64,000 bases of DNA from Alphaproteobacteria bacterium (GCA_900769705.1 CAAGHP010000014.1:124001-188000), one strand, 5' to 3'; shown: positions 47,198-54,675, counted from the stretch's first letter. The notes: generated by a model from the letters alone, not told the origin. Numbers and translations: made by a program.

Positions 47198-48059
47198 GGC
47201 ATTGAAAAAGCGGATTAAGGTTACGGAAGATTTGCGAGAGATAGTCGGCACTATGAAAGCGCTGTCTTCGGTCAGTATTTTGCAATATGAACAAGCAAAT
47301 ACGGCGCTGGCGCAGTATCGCCGCAACCTTAAAGACGCTTTTCATGCTCTGATTAAACAAGGCGGTCTGCCAAAAAATGAGGTAAAAACCGCTCAAAATC
47401 GGCAGTTGATTATTTTAATCGGCACCGATAACGGAATGGTTGGCAAGTTTAATAAAGAAATTTTGGATAAAGCTAAAGCTGATTTAAAAAAACAAGGTGT
47501 TCCGCTTAAAGATACTTTATTTTTGACTGTTGGTAAAAGAATTGGCGGATTAGCCATGCAAAGCAACTTAAAACTTTATGCAAAATATGCTGTCGCTAAT
47601 TCGGTGAAGATGGTTAATACCATTGCCGAAACCGTGATTATGAAAATTGACGAGGCAACGCGAAAAGAACACATCACAAGTGTTTGCGTTTGGTATCATA
47701 AGCGCAATAAAAATGAGCCGGTGAGCGTGCAAAAACAGCAGATTATTCCGTTTGATTTTGCCATTTATCAAAAGCTGAAAGACAAGCCGTGGGGAACAAA
47801 CAATATTCCGTTGATTCCGATTGAGCGCAAAAAAATGTTTGCCGCCTTGCTGAACGAATATTTGACTATCGCTTTGGCCAGTCAGCTTAATTATTCGCTG
47901 GCGGCGGAACATTATACGCGGATGACCAATATGCAAAACGCCGAAAAAAATATTGATGAGAGTTTGGAACAGATGAATTTGGAATATCAGCAAGAGCGGC
48001 AAGAAAATATTACCGATGAGCTGATAGATGTTATTTCCGGCGCCGAAGCGGTAAAATAG
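47187..48059 (+). CDS. atpG: N-type ATPase gamma subunit
   Basis: 290 residues, the rotating central stalk. The N-terminal helix TIEALKKRIKVTEDLREIVGTMKALSS and the C-terminal helix (about 215-285, ASQLNYSLAAEHYTRMTNMQNAEKNI) form the coiled coil inside alpha-beta. Between them is a Rossmann-like domain. It is more divergent than common gamma subunits, as expected for N-ATPases. It is the last gene of the operon and is followed by a hairpin at 48071. Confidence 0.92.
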   Translation: MTIEALKKRIKVTEDLREIVGTMKALSSVSILQYEQANTALAQYRRNLKDAFHALIKQGGLPKNEVKTAQNRQLIILIGTDNGMVGKFNKEILDKAKADLKKQGVPLKDTLFLTVGKRIGGLAMQSNLKLYAKYAVANSVKMVNTIAETVIMKIDEATRKEHITSVCVWYHKRNKNEPVSVQKQQIIPFDFAIYQKLKDKPWGTNNIPLIPIERKKMFAALLNEYLTIALASQLNYSLAAEHYTRMTNMQNAEKNIDESLEQMNLEYQQERQENITDELIDVISGAEAVK

Positions 48060-48070
48060 ATGTATCAAAG

Positions 48071-48109
48071 GGCGGAGAATTTAAGCTAAAAACACTTGAA
48101 AACTCCGCC
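48071..48109. terminator. Hairpin after atpG without a clear T tract
   Basis: GGCGGAG and CTCCGCC pair with an inner extension TTAAG/CTTGA around an A-rich loop. No run of T follows on either strand, so it may be a weak terminator or an mRNA-stabilising 3' end for atpG, and also the 3' end of the small peptide gene on the minus strand. Confidence 0.4.
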
Positions 48110-48122
48110 TCATCACACTATA

Positions 48123-48194
48123 CTACTTTAATATCAGAATGATGATTTTTAGCACTAAGATTATAATGCTAAGAACTTTGATTCTAAAGTCCAT
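48123..48194 (-). CDS. 23-residue hydrophobic peptide, toxin-like
   Basis: A short open frame on the minus strand reads MDFRIKVLSIIILVLKIIIL then ILK. A ribosome site AAGGA lies 5 bases before ATG 48194, just after a GCGGAAATTCCGC hairpin. Sixteen of the 23 residues are I, L, V or F, with Lys at both ends, like the very short membrane peptides of type I toxin-antitoxin loci (Ibs, Zor, ShoB). It is opposite to a small RNA whose -35 element overlaps a possible -35 (TTGTCA) for this gene. No homology was tested. Confidence 0.45.
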   Translation of the reverse strand: MDFRIKVLSIIILVLKIIILILK

Positions 48195-48254
48195 CCCATT
48201 CCTTTCAGCGGAATTTCCGCAGTAAGAGAAAGGATAAACCTATCTTCATTTTTA

Positions 48255-48283
48255 TTGACAATTATGGAAAAATGAAGTATCTT
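48255..48283 (+). promoter_or_regulatory. Strong sigma-70 promoter of a small RNA
   Basis: TTGACA, 17-base spacer, TATCTT. The TTGACAA element also reads as TTGTCAA on the other strand, where it could serve as -35 for the hydrophobic peptide gene. Confidence 0.7.
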
Positions 48284-48289
48284 TAACTT

Positions 48290-48368
48290 AAGAGATGAGT
48301 TAAAGATGAGGTTTAACCCTTCTTTATGTTAAAGAAAAGCCAAGTAGTTGCAGCTACAAGGCTTTTTA
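48290..48368 (+). ncRNA. Candidate 80-nt small RNA
   Basis: Starts about 7 bases after the -10 at 48283 and ends with a terminator: AGCC, GTAG, loop, CTAC, GGCT followed by TTTTT. No start codon with a ribosome site is inside. The RNA would contain the segment GGTTTAACCCTTCTTTATG between two AAAG-rich parts. Divergence from the peptide gene at 48123 suggests an antitoxin-like RNA, but I did not find a long complementary stretch to its coding part. Confidence 0.5.
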
Positions 48369-48494
48369 TTTATATCTAAGCTAAACTAAAAAGTCAAACT
48401 AAAATCATTTACAATTTTATAGAAAACGCTTGAAAATCTTTACCTTGCCATATAGTTGCTTAAACAAATAGTAAAAAGCCGGAAATAAAAAACA

Positions 48495-48512
48495 GGGGCG
48501 TGGTTACGCCCC
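48495..48512 (-). terminator. Terminator of the pilin-like gene
   Basis: On the minus strand GGGGCG, loop TAACCA, CGCCCC are followed by TGTTTTTT, 24 bases after the stop codon at 48537. Confidence 0.88.
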
Positions 48513-48536
48513 AAAACCCAAAATAATAGGGAGAGC

Positions 48537-49366
48537 TTAATTGCCAATAACACCTTCTTTGAAGGTAATCTGTACAAATCTATCTTCACCACGGCAAATG
48601 GAGGCAACTGCGGAAATAAGCCGTGGGTCGTTGAAGTATAAGGTGCCTTTTTTAGATGATTCATCATATTTATCGCCATCATCACCTATGTAATTATGTT
48701 TTATTTCAAGATCATACATTCCATTAGCAGCATCCGAACAGTTATCCATAGATTTCTTTGCCTTATCCATACATTTACCCATTTCATCATGATCACTCAT
48801 ATCAAAGCATTTTTCCATTTCCTCCACCGCTTTATTCATACATTTATACGTAGCGTCTTCGTCCTCGTCCTCGTTCTCTGGACCTTGAGATGAAATATGT
48901 ACAGTTTCAACACTCTCTTTTAAGGGAATGGCGATATTATTAACAGTAGCCAAACACATTTCCGGTACTTTAGGTTTGAAAACTATAGAATTGTTAGCCA
49001 TCGAAACAAATCCCCCAAATCCTGAATCTGCGCAATCTTCCCAACTATCAGGACATAAGCCTAAAGCTTTTCTTTGTTCAAGAGCACCTGGAATAATAAA
49101 CGATTTGTCCTTGCTTGCGTATTCGTGGGCAGCGGTAATCAGTTGGTTTGTTTCGGCAATGATTTTATTAACCTTAAACTGAGTCATCGCTTTGGAATAA
49201 CCAGCAATACCGCCGACAGTAAGAACTGCGATGATTGCCAATACGCCGAGCATTTCTATCATGCTGCGGCCGCTATTGTTGTTTGGAAGCCTTAAATTTG
49301 TTTGCGGTTTAGACGCAAAGTCAGGATTTGCAGAGAGAGAGAGAGAGAGTTGAATAGCTTATTCAT
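48537..49366 (-). CDS. Type IV pilin-like protein, start out of frame across a (CT)9 repeat
   Basis: The long frame carries SGRSMIEMLGVLAIIAVLTV, a prepilin cleavage region (G before RSMIE, Glu at mature position 5) and a hydrophobic helix, then a body with Cys residues and an Asp/Glu/Lys/Met-rich insert (about 110-160). The only ATG with a good ribosome site (AGGAG, 9 bases) is at 49366, and it opens MNKLFNS, but the following (CT)9 sends it to a TGA after 15 codons. With 8 or 11 CT units it would join the pilin frame and give a complete leader. The ATG at 49262 within RSMIEM lacks a leader and ribosome site. So it looks OFF at present, possibly phase-variable. Confidence 0.7.
49332..49349 (+). 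repeat. (AG)9 dinucleotide repeat inside the pilin leader
   Basis: Eighteen bases of pure AG on the plus strand, CT in the mRNA sense, from codon 6 of the reading that starts at ATG 49366. The leader frame and pilin frame join for 8 or 11 units but not for 9. Confidence 0.95.
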
Positions 49367-49565
49367 TTTAATATTCTCCTGTGAGTTTATATTTGTGTTT
49401 AGTATATTTAATGAAATTTAAAAATGTCTTAATTCTAATCTAATAATTTTTTTGAACTTCGGATATCCGACATAAGGTGAGGGGTTATTTTTTTTCAGCT
49501 ATTGTTAAAAGCAAAGCGGCTGTCGTTGCAAAATCATTTATTTATATTCAGGTCGATAGAAAATA

Positions 49566-49602
49566 AAAAAGCGTGGTTGTGTTTTACAACCTCGCTTTTA
49601 AT
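49566..49602. terminator. Bidirectional hairpin terminator
   Basis: AAAAAGCG(T)GGTTGT and ACAACC(T)CGCTTTT pair around a 5-base loop with T runs on both strands. It serves the small zinc-ribbon-like gene on the minus strand. Confidence 0.8.
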
Positions 49603-49611
49603 TTGCAGATT

Positions 49612-49809
49612 CTACTTATGTAAACCACGCGGAGGACGGTCATGTTTATGGTTTGGCAGATTTAAAGCAGCGTGTTTAGCTTTTTCTTGAGCTTTGGCGC
49701 GGGCTTTTTCGGCTCCTTTGCAATGACATTCCTCATCTAGGGCTAATTCTCTTGTACAAAAGGCGCAATAAATTTTGCCGTTTGTAGTTACAGTAAACAT
49801 AGTATCCAT
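49612..49809 (-). CDS. Small zinc-ribbon-like protein
   Basis: 65 residues. KIYCAFCTRELALDEECHCKG has a CxxC pair and a CxC pair, as in a single small zinc ribbon, followed by a helical Ala/Lys-rich segment and a basic HKHDRPPRG tail. The two possible starts (49809 and 49800) both have weak ribosome sites. It is followed by a terminator hairpin, which supports its being a real gene. Function unknown. Confidence 0.55.
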   Translation of the reverse strand: MDTMFTVTTNGKIYCAFCTRELALDEECHCKGAEKARAKAQEKAKHAALNLPNHKHDRPPRGLHK

Positions 49810-49899
49810 AAAGAATAATTTAAAAAGTTAATAATATTAAATATGCCTTACATATAACAAAGTTTGACGATTTTGTCAATATAAAGCTGCATATTTATG

Positions 49900-50475
49900 T
49901 TAATTAACCAGAGCATTGGCCAGTTCAACTTCTGTATCAGCCTGTTTAATTACGGCAGCCAGATCTTGACTGTTTTTAGCTGTTAATTCTTGCAAAGCCA
50001 AAGTATATTCCGGATTGTTCAGTTTCAATTCGGTAAAATTATAAAGGGCAAAAGCTTTGATTTTTGCATCTTTATTATATTTGTTCAGTTCAGCGGTTGT
50101 CATATCTTTTTTGCGCATATTTATGTAAACGCCGCTTTCGGAATATTTCCACATTGAACTGGTGGCAAAATCTGTAGTCCAGCTATAAACACTCAGCAAA
50201 TTGCCCCAAGAGACCGTATTGATTTTGGCTTTATCCTGCATTACGGAATCTTCATAGCCTTTGGCTTTGGCGATAATTGTCAAAGGCGCAGAGCCTCTGT
50301 CAATATCTACAACGCAAGGAGTTTTTGTGCAAACTAAAGCTCCGTTGGCATAAATGTCTATATTTTCTTTTATGTTAGAATCAAAAGAGATTGTTTGAGT
50401 TGAGCCGCTGAAAATTGTACCGCAAGCACCAAGCAGCAATAGCGAACTATATAATATGTTATGTTTTAGTGACAT
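49900..50475 (-). CDS. PEGA-like lipoprotein
   Basis: About 191 residues from ATG 50475 (AGGAAAGGAAAAATT upstream). Signal MSLKHNILYSSLLLL with lipobox GAC. A PEGA-like strand domain follows (IDIYANGALVCTKTPCVVDI with a cysteine pair, GSAPLTIIAKAKGYED). The C-terminal helix is Leu/Ala-rich. It is probably anchored in the outer or inner membrane. The 5' leader includes a hairpin CCACCT/AGGTGG at 50515-50522 and further stems. Confidence 0.75.
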   Translation of the reverse strand: MSLKHNILYSSLLLLGACGTIFSGSTQTISFDSNIKENIDIYANGALVCTKTPCVVDIDRGSAPLTIIAKAKGYEDSVMQDKAKINTVSWGNLLSVYSWTTDFATSSMWKYSESGVYINMRKKDMTTAELNKYNKDAKIKAFALYNFTELKLNNPEYTLALQELTAKNSQDLAAVIKQADTEVELANALVN

Positions 50476-50511
50476 AATTTTTCCTTTCCTATAGATAAAA
50501 TTAAACCACCT

Positions 50512-50710
50512 GAGAAAGGTGGCCGGAGAGTACAAAGATCACTATACCGAAATGATTCTTTTAGCCTTTGAGCAAAGCCCTGAACATACGCTAAAAGCTC
50601 CCCGACCATATCGCTATAATCGGGGATATATTTATTGTAAGCTGTTTTGTGCAGCTGACAATTTAACGATGTTATATCCTAACACCGCGGTATAAAAAAA
50701 AGAGCCTTTG
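50512..50710 (-). other. Structured intergenic region, possible RNA or leader
   Basis: Between rtcB and the lipoprotein gene the minus strand can form several stems in a row: CCCCGA/TCGGGG, CTTTTAGC/GCTAAAAG enclosing CTTTG/CAAAG, GCTG/CAGC and CCACCT/AGGTGG. The plus strand gives the same stems, so the direction is uncertain. No family was recognised, and no tRNA or tRNA-like T arm was found in it. It could be a 3' or 5' leader of the neighbouring genes. Confidence 0.4.
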
Positions 50711-50825
50711 AAACTCCGCACCTTAAAAAGGCGCTGACTTGTTTTGTATTCAAGCTGACTGGATTTTAGAAAATAAATATCCGTAAGTCAAGTCGCTTGT
50801 GTAATATATGAGGTGCAATTATGTC

Positions 50826-52043
50826 TTATTTTCTTTTTTTCGGGTCGATAATTTCACTAGCCTTAAAATTATAAATAGGTTTGATTATTTTTATAATTTC
50901 TGCGGTTGGAGTAATGTTTTTAACTATATCATCCATATTTTTATAGGCCATAGGACATTCGTCTAAAGTATCTTGATTGATTGAAGTTGTATAAATTCCC
51001 TGCATGGCATTTTTAAATTCTTCAACATTGAATGTTTGTTTAGCCTGTATTCGGCTATAGAGTCTGCCTGCGCCGTGCGGGGCAGAAAAATTCCAATCCG
51101 GATTGCCTTTTCCAATGCAAATTAAACTTCCTTCTTTCATATTTATTGGAATGATTAACCTTTCTCCTTTTTGAGCGGAAACAGAACCTTTCCGTAAAAT
51201 CATTGCATCTGTATCTATGTAGTTGTGGATAGTTGTAAAAGAATCTGCTATATGTAAATCCATAGCTTTAATGATACTTTCCGCCATTGCCATACGATTA
51301 TAAACAGCATACTTTTGCACTATTGTCATATCGTGAATGTAATCTGCAAACAACTCATGTTCAACATATGCCAGTGATTTTGGGATATTTAAGACAATTT
51401 GCTCTTTTAATATTTTTTGTATTTCAGAAGAGCGTCCTTCTTTTTTTAGTTTTGCTATAATTTCTTTTTGCTGGGAATTAGAATTATCACTTAACCTTTT
51501 TACAGCCGCATTTTGATAATATTCAGCAACTTGTTTGCCTAGATATCGGCTGCCAGAATGAACAACTAAATATATATTATCTTCATCATCTTTATCAAGC
51601 TCAATAAAATGGTTGCCTCCGCCTAATGAGCCTAGACTATAAACAGCTCGTTCTTTATTTATTTTAGCAATGCATCGTAAATTATCCAAATCTATGTTTT
51701 TTATATATTCATGCTGTGTTTTGCGTACAGCCATACCAGCCGGTATATTAGAATGAATGAATTTATCTAATTTTTGCAGGTCTATATCTTTTTCTTTTAA
51801 TGTGTATGCAGACATACCGCAGCCAATGTCAACTCCGACCAAATTAGGGACAATTTTATCTTTAATAGTCATGGTAGTTCCTATAGTGCAGCCAATTCCG
51901 GCATGTACGTCAGGCATAATACGAATTTGACTATTTTCTGCAAAAGCTTGATTGCATAAAGTTTTTATTTGTTCTTTTGCCACATTATCAATGATGTCGG
52001 TAAAAACTTTTGCAGTGTTATATTGTCCTTGAATTTCAATCAT
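50826..52043 (-). CDS. rtcB: RtcB family RNA ligase
   Basis: 405 residues. It joins RNA 3'-phosphate (or 2',3'-cyclic phosphate) to 5'-OH ends using GTP and Mn2+. Seen are IRIMPDVHAGIGCTIGTTM, the metal ligand Cys in VGVDIGCGMSAY, GGGNHFIELD, VVHSGSRYLGK and the C-terminal SAPHGAGRLYSRIQA (guanylylation region). It is shorter than E. coli RtcB (408 residues is usual, so close to normal). No archease, rtcA or Ro-like gene is nearby. The gene is noticeably more AT-rich than its neighbours, suggesting acquisition. Ribosome site AAGGATAT. Confidence 0.93.
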   Translation of the reverse strand: MIEIQGQYNTAKVFTDIIDNVAKEQIKTLCNQAFAENSQIRIMPDVHAGIGCTIGTTMTIKDKIVPNLVGVDIGCGMSAYTLKEKDIDLQKLDKFIHSNIPAGMAVRKTQHEYIKNIDLDNLRCIAKINKERAVYSLGSLGGGNHFIELDKDDEDNIYLVVHSGSRYLGKQVAEYYQNAAVKRLSDNSNSQQKEIIAKLKKEGRSSEIQKILKEQIVLNIPKSLAYVEHELFADYIHDMTIVQKYAVYNRMAMAESIIKAMDLHIADSFTTIHNYIDTDAMILRKGSVSAQKGERLIIPINMKEGSLICIGKGNPDWNFSAPHGAGRLYSRIQAKQTFNVEEFKNAMQGIYTTSINQDTLDECPMAYKNMDDIVKNITPTAEIIKIIKPIYNFKASEIIDPKKRK

Positions 52044-52164
52044 TGTATATCCTTTTTATAAAAGCTTTTTTCGGTTATGTTTTGTATGTTTAATTTTTAT
52101 TTTATTCAATATTCTTATTATTTTATATAATATAAATGTATATAAAATAAAATGCAACCTTATA

Positions 52165-52193
52165 TTGACATCGTTTATAAAAGATGTTATATT
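52165..52193 (+). promoter_or_regulatory. Near-consensus sigma-70 promoter
   Basis: TTGACA, 17-base spacer, TATATT in the rtcB divergent gap. It is one of the best matches to the sigma-70 consensus in the window. Confidence 0.75.
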
Positions 52194-52199
52194 TAAATT

Positions 52200-52456
52200 A
52201 GTTCACCGGCAGGAATGAAATCGAAATCGCCTGCTGCGTATCTCCGGAAGGCCTGCTAAGCCTTTCGGAAGACTGAATAGCATTGGTACCTGCGGTATAA
52301 AAGTGTATTATAATGAATATCGTAACATTGTTAATAGTCGGTGAAAGTATGGTTGTTGATGCTTTAAAGATTTTAGCAAAAAACTTTATTGGTTATTCTA
52401 CCTCCTTCTATATTTTTTAACGCCCCTTAGAAAGTATTTTTCTAAAGGGGATTTTT
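52200..52456 (+). ncRNA. Candidate structured RNA or short-ORF transcript
   Basis: It begins soon after a near-consensus promoter and ends at a clear terminator (CCCCTTAGAAA/TTTCTAAAGGGG, then a T-rich run) at 52421-52460. The 5' half folds into GCAGG/CCTGC and a long TCTCCGGAAGGC/GCCTTTCGGAAGA stem. The 3' half contains a 35-codon open frame (52313-52420: MNIVTLLIVGESMVVDALKI...) without a clear ribosome site. Either the RNA is the product, or the structured 5' part controls the small hydrophobic peptide. No family recognised. Confidence 0.5.
52313..52420 (+). CDS. Possible 35-residue hydrophobic peptide
   Basis: ATG at 52313, TAA at 52418. The reading is MNIVTLLIVGESMVVDALKI and continues to GYSTSFYIF, with about half hydrophobic residues. 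It ends just before the terminator hairpin, as a real gene would, but no Shine-Dalgarno sequence precedes the ATG (GTGTATTATA only). Treat it as a weak candidate within the RNA at 52200. Confidence 0.25.
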   Translation: MNIVTLLIVGESMVVDALKILAKNFIGYSTSFYIF

Positions 52457-53051
52457 ATTTTATTTTCATTCCAATGCAATTATCATAAGCTTCTGTTGTC
52501 GCATCTTTTATATAGTTTTCGTATCCGTAATATGTAAAACAGTGCAGTTGTTTTTCATTTTCTTTGTTGCAAATTAACTGTTTGTTTTGTTGAGAGGAGT
52601 TTGAATTATGTGTAATACAAAAGCAATCAGAGCATTCATCTAAATGAATACTTAAAAAATATGAATTGCATAAATAAGCACGGTATTCTGATTGGTTATA
52701 TTTAGAAAATAAATATTCATCAGCAATATATTGACCGCAGCTTAGAATATCTTTATTGTTATTTAAAAAGCATTCAAAATTAAGTTCTTCAGTTTTTTTA
52801 GTCTTTAGATTCTTAATTGTGCCTAAACAACCGGATTGCCCGCAATTATAACTGATAGGATTTTCTACATTTAAAACAAAATTTTCAATTGTTATTTCAT
52901 ATTTTTGATTTGTACCACGAAATGTTACACTTTCAGAAGCACTTTGGGAAATGTTATACAAATTTATATTATCACAAGGCCAATCTTGTGGTAAAGCGAG
53001 TGCATTACCACAAGAAAGTAATACTATTAGTGAAGTAATACTATTTTTCAA
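52455..53051 (-). CDS. Secreted Cys-rich protein next to a lysozyme-fold gene
   Basis: 198 residues. Signal peptide MKNSITSLIVLLSCGNALA, so export to the periplasm or beyond is likely. About 12 cysteines in the mature part (CGQSGC, DECSDCFC and others) suggest disulfides. No family recognised. It overlaps the end of the lysozyme-like gene by 11 bases, so the two are translated together, and the periplasmic location fits an inhibitor or immunity-type partner, which is an inference only. Confidence 0.6.
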   Translation of the reverse strand: MKNSITSLIVLLSCGNALALPQDWPCDNINLYNISQSASESVTFRGTNQKYEITIENFVLNVENPISYNCGQSGCLGTIKNLKTKKTEELNFECFLNNNKDILSCGQYIADEYLFSKYNQSEYRAYLCNSYFLSIHLDECSDCFCITHNSNSSQQNKQLICNKENEKQLHCFTYYGYENYIKDATTEAYDNCIGMKIK

Positions 53052-54165
53052 ATTCTCTTAACCTTGTCTCGATGGCTTTATATTTATTTTTTGTTTTCTC
53101 ATTTTTTATTTTATCATAGTCGAAATAATATTTCCCATCACTGTCTTTTTCAAGCAATTTTAGGTAATTGATCACATTTTTTGCACCTAAACGATGGCTT
53201 GCTGCTAAAAGTCCTGTTTTTGAAATGTTAAAATCAGATTTGATTCCTTTAATAGAATATCCCAGATAATTATAGGAACCATTATTTTTTAAGCTAATAT
53301 CTTTTAGTCTTAAACATTCATTTAAGGCATTTTCTTGTACTTGTTGATTTTTTAGAAAATCATCTAGAGAGTAAATGTTATTCTTACCTGTCCATTGATG
53401 CTTTTTATTTAAATAGCCAATATCTTCTAATATAGGAGCTCTAAACTGATATCGTCCTATAGCTCCCAAAAGTGTACCATCGTTGAGAACTTCTTTATAG
53501 TTGTTTCTTGATTCGTGATGTCCAAGAAGATTTCGCATATCGTTTGAAAAAATATAAGCAGGGTTAGTATCATCAATATCGTGGTCTTTTGATGACTGTT
53601 CTGTTGTTTGTTCCTGTTTAATTATTTTTTTATTAAGATTATTATCAAAATTGCACAGTTCGCTATTATTAAGAGAGGAGGATTGTTTTGTTTCTTCAAT
53701 AGAACCTTTATTCAATAATTTTCTGATTTCTTGTATATAATTGCTAGGTGTTTGCTGTACGTTGTTTTGAGCAGAAATAATAGCCGAAACATTTGGCTGT
53801 TGTTCTTGTGATATGTTACATTGTTTGGATAATGAAAAATTATTTGTCTGTGGCGTAAAAGCATTAGCTGTATTTTGATTGTCTTTTATATTGGCTACAT
53901 AAGAGTTTTCTTCTCTAGGCAGAATGCTTAAACTTTGACTGTTATTATTGCTGTTTTGAAAATAACTGCATATTTTTGAATTATTATTTTGTTCACCAGT
54001 TTGATTTTTAGTAGAATTGTTTAAGGATTCTGTTGATTGTTTGCAGGTCATGCTATAAGCCTCTGCGGTTGGTATACCACCATTAGCACGCCCATAAGCT
54101 TCATCTTCCGGAACACCATAAAGAGCATAGACCGGAACTCTATTTCCTATTTTATTATATGACAT
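53041..54165 (-). CDS. Lysozyme-fold-like protein with a long Asn/Gln-rich N-terminal region
   Basis: 374 residues. Residues 1-220 are low-complexity (N, Q, S, E) after a start with YALYGVPEDEAYGRANGGIP. Residues 220-360 resemble lysozyme/transglycosylase-like domains: LLGHHESRNNYKEVL with the conserved GlyHis/Glu region, LGAIGRYQFRAPILEDIGY, the WTG segment, then AASHRLGAKNVINYL. No signal peptide, so it would need a dedicated export route. Ribosome site AAAGGAAAA. Followed by, and overlapping, a secreted Cys-rich protein. AT-rich, like rtcB beside it. Confidence 0.6.
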   Translation of the reverse strand: MSYNKIGNRVPVYALYGVPEDEAYGRANGGIPTAEAYSMTCKQSTESLNNSTKNQTGEQNNNSKICSYFQNSNNNSQSLSILPREENSYVANIKDNQNTANAFTPQTNNFSLSKQCNISQEQQPNVSAIISAQNNVQQTPSNYIQEIRKLLNKGSIEETKQSSSLNNSELCNFDNNLNKKIIKQEQTTEQSSKDHDIDDTNPAYIFSNDMRNLLGHHESRNNYKEVLNDGTLLGAIGRYQFRAPILEDIGYLNKKHQWTGKNNIYSLDDFLKNQQVQENALNECLRLKDISLKNNGSYNYLGYSIKGIKSDFNISKTGLLAASHRLGAKNVINYLKLLEKDSDGKYYFDYDKIKNEKTKNKYKAIETRLREFEK

Positions 54166-54328
54166 ATTATATTTTCCTTTATAAAATTAAATTTAAAAAT
54201 TCTTAATGATTATGATTAAAAAAAAATAATAAATTAAGATATAAGGTATATAGTCATCTTATATAAGAAAAATCAAGTTTAAAATAATAATATAATTATA
54301 AAATATGAAAAAACATATAAATAAAAAT

Positions 54329-54545
54329 ATCTTTACTTTGGGGCGAAGCTTAGCTAAAGTAAAGATTAGATAGATAATAGTCTATCTAGGGCGTAGTAAC
54401 CCTTTACAAGAGCAGTCGCTTTAGCATAAACGACTTAAATTTTTTATACCGATTTTCGCTCGAGCGGATGTCGGCTAAATAAGGCTATATGCTGAATAAG
54501 CTGAGCCGTTTGCTTTTGTACGGTTTACTAACATCCGCCATTATT
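54329..54545 (-). other. Highly structured AT-rich intergenic segment, possible RNA
   Basis: It contains near-perfect stems: ATCTTTACTTT/AAAGTAAAGAT, TAGATAGA/TCTATCTA, AGTCG/CGACT, and GCGGATGT/ACATCCGC enclosing CGGCT/AGCCG. On the minus strand the last of these to be read is ATCTTTACTTT...AAAGTAAAGAT followed by ATTTTTATTT, like a terminator. I see no good minus-strand promoter. No known family recognised, and no transposon or nuclease gene stands beside it. Confidence 0.45.
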
Positions 54546-54670
54546 GTAAAAAGAATCTTAAATGCTTAAAGGATTTGACAAGAGCTGATATTCAAGAACT
54601 ATGTTATGCCTATAAAGACAATGACCATATAAAATATAATTTTGCTATTCAAATGGTTTTCAAAATATAA
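54539..54670 (+). pseudogene. C-terminal remnant of a pilin-like gene
   Basis: A plus-strand frame without a start codon reads HYCKKNLKCLKDLTRADIQE followed by LCYAYKDNDHIKYNFAIQMV and FKI, ending at TAA 54668. The core KCLKDLT-x-ADIQELC matches KCLKNLT-x-SDIEEIC at the end of the broken pilin gene at 19671, so it is a remnant of the same family. No N-terminal prepilin segment was found upstream. Confidence 0.55.
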
Positions 54671-54675
54671 TGAAA

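Noticed and set aside
50512..50825. tmRNA, 6S RNA or tRNA-like RNA in the rtcB-lipoprotein gap
   Set aside because: No tag peptide frame, no 6S bubble sequence, no T-arm consensus was found on either strand.
54329..54545. Guide-type RNA of an IscB/TnpB or group II intron-like element
   Set aside because: No nuclease, transposase or reverse transcriptase gene is adjacent, and no intron domain V motif was recognised.
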